This document shows, in pieces, positions 30,762 through 37,258 of a stretch of DNA of 37,258 bases (positions are counted from its first letter, which is position 1; the number at the start of each line of letters is the position of its first letter). The translations under genes and the position numbers were made by a program. This DNA is from Blautia glucerasea (GTDB lineage Bacteria > Bacillota > Clostridia > Lachnospirales > Lachnospiraceae), in the NCBI RefSeq assembly GCF_020537505.1, contig NZ_JAJBMO010000031.1:1-37258 (forward strand), read 5' to 3'. A model generated the notes under the pieces. The model did no database searches. It worked only from the letters and a program-made list of their open reading frames with translations, and was not told where the DNA came from.

Positions 30762-31757
30762 GTGTTTTGTGAACTACTTGGAGAAAAAAACTGCTGCATC
30801 AGTTACATTAATTTCCAGAAATCGCTCTGCCTTCTTGTAGGAATATGTGAATCACCTTATGATGCAGAGTGGATTCGGTCGCTGCTGAAAAAAACGATTG
30901 AGGTATGTGACCCGGAGGGCGATCTTGGAACCACTGCTGTAATTGGAGGATTTTATACAGAAGCCAATCAGCTTTATGACTCCTATATTGAAGCGTTTGC
31001 GTTGGAACGAAAACGGTGTTTTTATGAATATTCCGGCGTTTTTTACGTAGAGGATGCCACTGAAGAGCAGCAGGAAAACGGCTATCTGCTGCAAAATGAT
31101 GATTTTATCCAACGGCTGGTTGCTGCTATGCGACAAAATCAGAGGAGCCTAGTAAAAGAAATGCTGCGGACATTTGCAGACTCTCTTGCATTGCTCCAGC
31201 CATCTCGGGAACAGTTTTTGCTGCAGATCAACCAGGTGTCGTCTGCGTTGCTGGATTTCGCTATGGAATACGGAGTGACAGAAACGGTTGAAAAAAACAG
31301 CAAGCTTTTTTCCAGTGATTATATAGAAATCAGTTCTGTCTCAGAAATTCAGACGGAACTCATTCGCTATGGAGAACAGATTTTACAGCAGGTACATCTT
31401 TCAAAGAATAGCAGCAATTCTGCCATTGTGAGAAGAACAAAGGAATACATCAAGGCACATTATCAGGATGATGAATTGTGCCTTGAGCAGATTGCGGATG
31501 CACTGGATGTCAATCTTCAGTATATGTGCTTTCTTTTTAAGAAACAGACAGATACAACGATTGGAGCATATATTTTACAGACACGAATGGAAATGGCCGG
31601 CAGGCTTTTCCAAAGAACGAATTACAATGTGACAGAAGTAGCTCAAAGAGTCGGATTTTTCGATGTCAGTTACTTCAGTAAGTGCTTCAAAAAATATTTC
31701 GGTGTATCACCGAAACAGTATCAGAATGTGAGCAGCAACTATCTAAAGACAACTTAA
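30762..31757 (+). CDS. Response regulator, AraC-type DNA-binding half (frameshifted from receiver)
   Basis: A 331-residue open frame that continues the YesN regulator after the frameshift. The middle (about 1-220) is the variable linker region of these regulators. Residues about 230-325 are an AraC/XylS HTH_18 domain: RRTKEYIKAHYQDDELCLEQ, ALDVNLQYMCFLFKKQTDTT and the second helix pair NYNVTEVAQRVGFFDVSYFS, KYFGVSPKQYQ. The ATG at 30762 has no ribosome site, so it is not an independent start. Without frameshifting this half would not be made. Its likely target is the transport and hydrolase operon immediately downstream. Confidence 0.8.
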   Translation: MFCELLGEKNCCISYINFQKSLCLLVGICESPYDAEWIRSLLKKTIEVCDPEGDLGTTAVIGGFYTEANQLYDSYIEAFALERKRCFYEYSGVFYVEDATEEQQENGYLLQNDDFIQRLVAAMRQNQRSLVKEMLRTFADSLALLQPSREQFLLQINQVSSALLDFAMEYGVTETVEKNSKLFSSDYIEISSVSEIQTELIRYGEQILQQVHLSKNSSNSAIVRRTKEYIKAHYQDDELCLEQIADALDVNLQYMCFLFKKQTDTTIGAYILQTRMEMAGRLFQRTNYNVTEVAQRVGFFDVSYFSKCFKKYFGVSPKQYQNVSSNYLKTT

Positions 31758-31769
31758 GATTTTACCAAT

Positions 31770-31811
31770 AATACGAATTTTCTCCATTCCGGAGAGATTC
31801 GTATTTTATTA
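31770..31811 (+). terminator. Terminator between the regulator and the transport operon
   Basis: AATACGAAT (31770-31778) pairs with ATTCGTATT (31797-31805), with TCTCC/GGAGA inside, then TTATTATAATT. The T tract is interrupted, so some read-through is possible. Confidence 0.75.
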
Positions 31812-31843
31812 TAATTAAGACAACAAAGAGTTCCAGAAAAAAA

Positions 31844-31857
31844 TTAAACCGGTTTGA
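31844..31857. promoter_or_regulatory. Palindrome AAACCGGTTT upstream of the solute-binding protein
   Basis: TTAAACCGGTTTGA is a 10-bp perfect palindrome with partial likeness to CcpA cre or LacI-family sites. It lies 46 bp upstream of the gene start, where a regulator of the sugar operon could act. Confidence 0.4.
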
Positions 31858-31902
31858 AGTATATTCAGGAACAAAAAATTAAATTAAAAGGGAGAAATCG
31901 TA

Positions 31903-33183
31903 ATGAAAAAAAGAATACTTATCGCAGCATTAACAGCTGCCATGGCATCTTCTATATTTGGAGTAACAGTAAATGCAGCAGAACGTGAACTGAATATTAA
32001 CTGGCTGTCATCCAGAAGTGCATCTGAATCAGCAATTTTGGCAATACAGGATATTGCCAAGCAGTACCAGGAAGAGAATCCTGATCTGGACTTTAATTTT
32101 GAAATTGAGAATATTTCAGATCGTACTGCATATCTGCAGAAACTGAAAATTCTGGCAGCAAGCGATGAATTGCCTGAGTGGTTTGACTCCGATCCGGATA
32201 CCTGGTTCGCAGATATTGTTGCAGACGGAAAAGCCTATTCCTTTGAAGATTTGTACAAAGAGCTTGGAATGTATGACCAGATTTTCCCAATCTCGAAGGA
32301 ATACGCAAGACTTTCAGATGGCAGTCTGAATCTGATGACGCTGCAGTGCAACACCGAATATTTCTTCTACAACAAAGATCTGTTTGAGCAGGCTGGAATT
32401 ACGGAAACTCCCAAAACATTTGATGAGTTACTTGCAGATTGCAAGCTGTTACAGGATCAGGAAATTATTCCGATTGCAATGGGTGGTGACTGGCCAATCC
32501 TCCGCTACTTTGCACAGGTTCCATTCCGACTGACAGGAAATGAATATATTGAAAATGCAGTATCCGGAGAAGGATCTTTTGGTGAAGAAGCAGGACTGAA
32601 AGGAGCACAGTTTATTCAGGATATTGCACAGTACTTCCAGGAAGGCTGGAGCAGTGCAGATTACGATACAATGATTGATCTCTTTGCTTCCGGACAGGCA
32701 GCAATTATGTATAATGGTACATGGGCACTTGATCAGGCAGATATGATTGGTGAGGACGAAAACATTAAAGATAATATTGGATACTTCACTATGCCAACAT
32801 ATTCAGATGCAGATGTGACAACAGCAACCGACTTCTTTGCAAACTCCGGTATTGGAACTGCGATTCGCACCGATGCTGTGGATGACGAGATGAAAGCGTG
32901 GATGAAATACCTTCTTGAACATTATGCAGATGCAAGTCTTTCTTACAATCAGCTTCCATCCGTAATGCCAGATGAAGAAACAATGCAGAGTCTTCCAAAG
33001 GTATATCAGCAGATCATTGAGGATGTGTCCAATGTGAAGGAGTATGCAAAATGCTGGGATGTAGTTATTGATTCTGCACTTGTAGAGCCGCTGGAAAAAG
33101 AGACCGTCATCCTTGCACTTGGTCAGGAAACTCCTGAAGAGTGGGCTGCAAATATGGATGAATATGTAAAAAATCAGAAATAA
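31903..33183 (+). CDS. Extracellular solute-binding protein of a carbohydrate ABC transporter (family 1)
   Basis: A 426-residue exported binding protein. The signal peptide is residues 1-25 (KKRILIAALTAAMASSIFGV then VNA). Cleavage after Ala is predicted and there is no lipobox Cys, unlike most Gram-positive binding proteins. The mature part shows the SBP_bac_1 pattern: WFDSDPDTWFADIV, YNKDLFEQAGITETPKTFDE, IPIAMGGDWPILRYFAQ, FASGQAAIMYNGTWALDQAD, and a C-terminal helical lobe. It captures an oligosaccharide or glycoside for the two permeases downstream. GGGAG precedes the start at 31903. Confidence 0.92.
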   Translation: MKKRILIAALTAAMASSIFGVTVNAAERELNINWLSSRSASESAILAIQDIAKQYQEENPDLDFNFEIENISDRTAYLQKLKILAASDELPEWFDSDPDTWFADIVADGKAYSFEDLYKELGMYDQIFPISKEYARLSDGSLNLMTLQCNTEYFFYNKDLFEQAGITETPKTFDELLADCKLLQDQEIIPIAMGGDWPILRYFAQVPFRLTGNEYIENAVSGEGSFGEEAGLKGAQFIQDIAQYFQEGWSSADYDTMIDLFASGQAAIMYNGTWALDQADMIGEDENIKDNIGYFTMPTYSDADVTTATDFFANSGIGTAIRTDAVDDEMKAWMKYLLEHYADASLSYNQLPSVMPDEETMQSLPKVYQQIIEDVSNVKEYAKCWDVVIDSALVEPLEKETVILALGQETPEEWAANMDEYVKNQK

Positions 33184-33249
33184 GACAGAGAAACAGCATT
33201 CGGGGCTTTTGAAAATCAAAAGCCCTGGATATCAGAAAGGAAGACAAAT

Positions 33250-34116
33250 ATGAAGCCAAAAAGAAAAATAGAACCATGGCTTTTTTTATTGCCCGCACTT
33301 GTGGTTTATGTGTCGATTGTTCTTTTCCCAATGCTTCAAACTATTGGCTACAGCTTTATGGACTGGAATGGAATCGGAGAAAAAACATTTGCAGGCTTGA
33401 AAAATTACAGCCGAATGCTGTCAGATAAAAATTTGCGAACTGCTTTTTTGAATAATATGTTTTTCCTGTTGCTCGGCACAGTCTTTCAGATGTTTATGGG
33501 ACTTTTAATGGCTACCCTTCTTTCCGGAATTAAAAAGGGGTCCAATCTATTCCGGGTATTGTACTTCATTCCCTGTATTATTTCATCTATGGCGGTCTGC
33601 AAGATCTTTGAAAAACTGCTGTCAGTTCAGCCACTCGGTGTAATACCGGCACTGATGAAGCTGATGCATCTCAAACCAATAGCTTTTTTATCTGATTTTA
33701 AATATGCACTAACATGGGTGACTCTGATTGATGGATACAAATTCTGTGGATTATATATGGTTATTTTTTATGCCGCACTGATGAATGTTTCCAAAGACAC
33801 CATAGAGGCTGCGTATATTGATGGATGCAACTGGATACAGGCATATTTCTTTGTCAAACTTCCGGCAATTAAAAATATGTTTTTTGTGGTTCTGGTCATT
33901 CTTGTAAACGGCTGTCTGAAGGGATTTGATGTATCTTACATCCTGACCGGAGGTGGTCCTGGTAATGCAACAGAACTTGTGGCAACCTATATGTATAAAA
34001 CGGCATTCAGTATGTCAAACTTCGGCTATGGAAGTACGCTTGCGGTATTTATTTTGATTGAATCATTAATAGCCGTAGGAATCGTTAAACTGATTCAGAA
34101 AAAATTCAGTGATTGA
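33250..34116 (+). CDS. Sugar ABC transporter permease (MalF/UgpA type)
   Basis: A 288-residue membrane protein with six predicted segments. It starts KPKRKIEPWLFLLPALVVYV, typical of MalF-like permeases. The EAA loop reads EAAYIDGCNWIQAYFFVKLP; the usual DGA is DGC here. The ending GGPGNATELVATYMYKTAF matches the family. It couples to an ATPase not encoded in the window. It lies 66 bp after the binding-protein gene and 13 bp before the second permease; one operon. Confidence 0.92.
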   Translation: MKPKRKIEPWLFLLPALVVYVSIVLFPMLQTIGYSFMDWNGIGEKTFAGLKNYSRMLSDKNLRTAFLNNMFFLLLGTVFQMFMGLLMATLLSGIKKGSNLFRVLYFIPCIISSMAVCKIFEKLLSVQPLGVIPALMKLMHLKPIAFLSDFKYALTWVTLIDGYKFCGLYMVIFYAALMNVSKDTIEAAYIDGCNWIQAYFFVKLPAIKNMFFVVLVILVNGCLKGFDVSYILTGGGPGNATELVATYMYKTAFSMSNFGYGSTLAVFILIESLIAVGIVKLIQKKFSD

Positions 34117-34129
34117 TGGGGGGGATTAG

Positions 34130-34972
34130 ATGGAAACGTTACAGGCAGGTAAGAAAACAAAAATAATATTTCTAATCTTCATTATCTTTTTTGTAGTGCT
34201 GCAAAGTTACCCGGTATTTTGGGTTCTTATAGCGAGCTTAAAAACACCAGAGGAAATTGCCGGTTCTGCGCCATATGCGCTTCCTGGTAGCTTTTATCTT
34301 GGAAATTATATCAAAGCGTTTACGCAGTCCAGTCTCGTGCGCTATTTTCTTAACAGTGTGGTTGTAGCTATATGTACACTGTTTGGTATCGTAGTACTAA
34401 GTGCACCGGCGGCCTATGCGATCAGCAAAATTCGCTTCAAACAGAGCGAAAAGGTATTAACCTTTTTTTTACTTGGCATGATGATTCCCACATTTTCATG
34501 TCTGATCCCAATGTTCCAGACTTATAATACGTTGGGATTGCGTAATACCTATGCTGCCGTTATTCTGCCACAGATAGGCTTCAGTCTGCCAATGTGTATT
34601 TTCCTGTATGTTGGATTCATGAAATACATACCGAATGAACTGCTGGAGGCGGGAGCAATTGACGGAGCAGGTAATTTTAGGATTTTCAGGCAGATAGTAT
34701 TTCCAATGGCAAAAAATTCCACTGTCACAGTGGTTATCTATAACTTTGTGTCAATCTGGAATGAGTTTACTTATGCAAATACGTTTATGACAAAAGACGA
34801 GATGAAAACTCTTCCAATCGGACTAAACGCTTTTGTTGGTGAAATGGGACGCAGAGACTGGGGTGCTACCTTTTCAGCAATCGTAATTGCAATTCTTCCG
34901 ACAATTATAGTATATTTCTTTTTAAATAAACAGGTAATGGAGGGCATGGCAGCAGGTGCTGTCAAGAGCTGA
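34130..34972 (+). CDS. Sugar ABC transporter permease (MalG/UgpE type)
   Basis: A 280-residue membrane protein with six predicted segments. Family features: an N-terminal hydrophobic segment before VLIASLKTPEEI, then the NYIKAF and YFLNSVVVAICTLFGIVVLS region, and the EAA loop EAGAIDGAGNFRIFRQIVFP. The end, NKQVMEGMAAGAVKS, is the classic MalG-like terminus. It forms a heterodimer with the preceding permease. A GGGGGG-containing ribosome site precedes the start. Confidence 0.92.
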   Translation: METLQAGKKTKIIFLIFIIFFVVLQSYPVFWVLIASLKTPEEIAGSAPYALPGSFYLGNYIKAFTQSSLVRYFLNSVVVAICTLFGIVVLSAPAAYAISKIRFKQSEKVLTFFLLGMMIPTFSCLIPMFQTYNTLGLRNTYAAVILPQIGFSLPMCIFLYVGFMKYIPNELLEAGAIDGAGNFRIFRQIVFPMAKNSTVTVVIYNFVSIWNEFTYANTFMTKDEMKTLPIGLNAFVGEMGRRDWGATFSAIVIAILPTIIVYFFLNKQVMEGMAAGAVKS

Positions 34973-34986
34973 ATACAGGAGGATAT

Positions 34987-37173
34987 ATGAAACTGGATTT
35001 ATCAAAGAACTGGAATATTTTACAGGATGTACATGATACGTGTGAGCAGCTTGGCCTGCCAGAACGTGAGGATTTTATGACACTGCAGGGGCCACAAATT
35101 TCAGAATGGGAGCCACTGCCAGAATTAAAGCACCTACAGCTCCTTTTTTCGGAGCATCCGTACTGGGGAAGAGAACTGCGATATTTTAATGATGCCCCAT
35201 GGTGGTATAAAAAAGAGTTTGAACTGGCACTTGGAGCAGAAGAACATATAGAACTTTGTTTTACAAATGTGGATTATTACTGCAAAGTTTGGTTGAATGG
35301 TGTATACCTTGGTAGTCATGAAGGATATTCAGCTCCATTTTCTTTTTCACTAGACGAGGCAGTACAGAGAAACGGAAAGAACCGACTGATCGTAAAAGTC
35401 TGGTCACCATGGGATGACGAGGTTGCAGCAAACCGACAGGAACGGCGTACCTTTTTAATCTACCGAAATATGGTAAAAGGTACTTATGAGCATTCTGACA
35501 CGTTCATTCAAAGAGATGTAAATCCGGTCGGCATTTATGGAAGCGTCAGCCTGAAAATACAAAAGGGAGCTGGCTTTGCAGAAAACCCGGAATTTTCTTA
35601 TCAGCTGGATGATACGCTGGAGAATGCCAGTCTGCATTTGAAAGTTAAGATAAAGAATCTGGAAACTGCGTCTTTGAAGTGGAGTATTACAGACTGCTTT
35701 ACCGGAGCAGTAGTCTTTTTAAAGAATGAGGATCTGGTCGGCACACAGTCATGCAATGACCCTGAACCGACCGTTGCCAGCCTGGATGGAATACTCTCTC
35801 ATGTCCGTCTCTGGAATACATGGGATAAAGGAACGCCTTTTGTCTACCGGGTAAAAGTTGCTCTCTGTGCAAAAGATGGCTCAGTAATGGAATCTTACGA
35901 AGAGACAACTGGTTTCCGGAAAATTGAGATGCATCGCACACCGGAAATGACAAAATTTATTTTAAATGGAAAAGATTTCTACATGAGAGGAACAGCCTAT
36001 TTTCCAGATGCATATGTTTCTGCAATGAACGAAGAACGTTATCGCAGAGACTTGCTGCAAATAAAAAACAGCGGCTTTAATATGCTTCGTGTACACGTAC
36101 ACGTAGACCTTCCAGTTTTCTATGAGCTATGTGATGAACTTGGCCTTGGAATTATGCATGATTCTGAATATAACTGGATGCATCCGGTGGACGAAGCATT
36201 TGCAGACCGTTTTATCCATATTTACCTGGAAACTGTCGATATGCTAAAAAAACATCCTTCTCTGTTTTGCTGGATCTGCATGAATGAACCAGGTAATCTT
36301 ACATTAAATCCAACTCCGGATATGGATCGGGCTGACTGTGATGCAATGAAGGTAAGCCCAGGTCCAAAGCTGTTTGCAGCAGTATGCGAGCATGATCCAA
36401 GTCGTCCGGTCATTAAAGGTTCCTTCTGCGTAAATGATCCAGACAGCGGAGACAGTCATAACTATACCGGTTCACTGGACGGTGCAGAGGGGCATTACAG
36501 TGATATCTATGGAACAACAGAAAAAATGAATACAGAGTTCGGCTTTGATGCACCGCCATGTATCGATAACCTGAAAAAAATGCCACCCGTTTACCGCCGT
36601 TTACAGCCAATACTGGAAAATTTGGATTCAATCGGACAGTATCAATATTATTTACTGAAATATTTTATTGAACATTACCGTATGCAGAAGTATAAACCAA
36701 ACGCAGGCTATGTACAGTTCTTATTTAATGATATGTGTCCGCAAACATTTTACGGAATTTATGATTACTGGGGGCTTCCGAAAAAGGGTCTGCAGGCTGT
36801 GCTGGAAAGCAATATGCCAATTGGAATATTTTTAAAATTTAAAGACAAGCTGGATGCAATTTATGCAGTAAACGATTACAGTTATCCGCTTGGAACCTGC
36901 CAGGTAGGCTACAGCATTACTGACGAAACAGGCAAAGTAGTAGCTGAGGATGTGAAAAGCATTGTCATAGCAGAGGATTCTCTCACAAAGCTCTGGGATT
37001 TTGACGGAACGATTCACAGTGGAAACGTCTATAATGTTGCACTGTGGATAGAGCAGGATGGAAAGCTTCTGGCCAGAAACGAATACCATGATGTATTTTA
37101 TATGCCAGAGCATACACCTGGCCATCCGGTTCATATGAGCCATGAAACTGGATGCAGAATTTACTGGGCGTAA
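34987..37173 (+). CDS. Glycoside hydrolase family 2-like enzyme
   Basis: A 728-residue enzyme without signal peptide, so cytoplasmic. The N-terminal sugar-binding jelly roll (about 1-190) includes PWWYKKEFEL and VDYYCKVWLNGVYLGSHEGY, then FSFSLDE. An Ig-like domain follows (about 195-310), then the TIM barrel (about 315-600). The acid/base Glu434 lies in WICMNEPGN and the probable nucleophile Glu517 in MNTEFGF. These match GH2 retaining enzymes (beta-galactosidase, mannosidase, glucuronidase group). Substrate cannot be decided. It lies 14 bp after the second permease with an AGGAGG site, so it likely cleaves the imported sugar. Confidence 0.88.
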   Translation: MKLDLSKNWNILQDVHDTCEQLGLPEREDFMTLQGPQISEWEPLPELKHLQLLFSEHPYWGRELRYFNDAPWWYKKEFELALGAEEHIELCFTNVDYYCKVWLNGVYLGSHEGYSAPFSFSLDEAVQRNGKNRLIVKVWSPWDDEVAANRQERRTFLIYRNMVKGTYEHSDTFIQRDVNPVGIYGSVSLKIQKGAGFAENPEFSYQLDDTLENASLHLKVKIKNLETASLKWSITDCFTGAVVFLKNEDLVGTQSCNDPEPTVASLDGILSHVRLWNTWDKGTPFVYRVKVALCAKDGSVMESYEETTGFRKIEMHRTPEMTKFILNGKDFYMRGTAYFPDAYVSAMNEERYRRDLLQIKNSGFNMLRVHVHVDLPVFYELCDELGLGIMHDSEYNWMHPVDEAFADRFIHIYLETVDMLKKHPSLFCWICMNEPGNLTLNPTPDMDRADCDAMKVSPGPKLFAAVCEHDPSRPVIKGSFCVNDPDSGDSHNYTGSLDGAEGHYSDIYGTTEKMNTEFGFDAPPCIDNLKKMPPVYRRLQPILENLDSIGQYQYYLLKYFIEHYRMQKYKPNAGYVQFLFNDMCPQTFYGIYDYWGLPKKGLQAVLESNMPIGIFLKFKDKLDAIYAVNDYSYPLGTCQVGYSITDETGKVVAEDVKSIVIAEDSLTKLWDFDGTIHSGNVYNVALWIEQDGKLLARNEYHDVFYMPEHTPGHPVHMSHETGCRIYWA

Positions 37174-37198
37174 TGATGGAACGTAACGTGGTATAGGG

Positions 37199-37249
37199 AA
37201 AAAGGGGATGTGAAAAAACTCGATTGAGTTTTTTCGCATCTCCCTTTTT
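37199..37249 (+). terminator. Terminator of the transport/GH2 operon
   Basis: AAAAAGGGGATGTGAAAAAA plus CTC pairs, with a few mismatches, to GAGTTTTTTCGCATC plus TCCC, followed by TTTTT. It follows the GH2 stop codon by 25 bp. Confidence 0.85.
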
Positions 37250-37258
37250 GTACCTGTT

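Overview
The window looks like a chromosome segment of a Gram-positive, spore-forming gut Firmicute, most likely a Lachnospiraceae member close to Blautia/Mediterraneibacter. The basis is moderate GC, strong AGGAGG-type ribosome binding sites, the sporulation genes spoIID, spoIIQ and spoVT, an NiaR-controlled NAD pathway, and Clostridia-type short palindromic intergenic repeats. The genus is an inference from gene content; no 16S gene is present.

Layout. 1-640: a tRNA cluster (Val, Tyr, Thr, initiator Met, Phe, Lys) and its terminator. 823-1965: yedF plus a DUF3343 gene (selenium/sulfur trafficking), interleaved with palindromic repeats. 2043-4655: a BlaI/BlaR1-type repressor and M56 receptor pair with a recognisable BlaI operator inside its promoter, but with no penicillin-binding-type sensor. 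4740-13690: housekeeping and sporulation genes, namely a beta-lactamase-fold serine hydrolase, a metallophosphoesterase, SpoIID, a hemolysin-III-like membrane protein, a GIY-YIG protein, SpoIIQ, a hypothetical gene and SpoVT. 13836-14200: a decayed AAA ATPase gene. 14216-18441: the de novo NAD regulon, with nadB-nadC-niaR divergent from nadA. 18535-21585: a large secreted CAP/Ig-like/proline-rich/FN3 surface protein. 22046-25203: glycerate kinase, thymidine kinase and a ketopantoate-reductase-like enzyme.

25236-28200 is an accessory, decaying segment. It holds remnants of a NUDIX hydrolase and a GyrI-like gene, a Phd/RelE-type toxin-antitoxin pair, a tRNA-Gln 3'-half fragment flanked on both sides by ATTGACCTA direct repeats (an attP-like layout with no integrase nearby), and an MNT/HEPN pair whose HEPN C-terminus looks replaced. 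28214-37249 is a carbohydrate-uptake locus: a YesM-type histidine kinase, a YesN-type AraC response regulator broken by a frameshift at an A6 tract, a solute-binding protein, two ABC permeases and a GH2-family glycoside hydrolase, ending in a terminator.

How the genes work together. The kinase/regulator pair probably senses an oligosaccharide or glycoside and switches on the binding protein, permeases and GH2 enzyme; no ATPase is encoded here, so a shared MsiK-type ATPase elsewhere is expected. NadA, NadB and NadC convert aspartate to nicotinate mononucleotide under NiaR control. SpoIID and SpoIIQ belong to the engulfment machinery. I saw no complete unknown defence system. The most unusual items are the attP-like site between two toxin-antitoxin modules, the frameshifted regulator, the BlaR1 receptor with a new-looking ectodomain, and several families of palindromic repeats.
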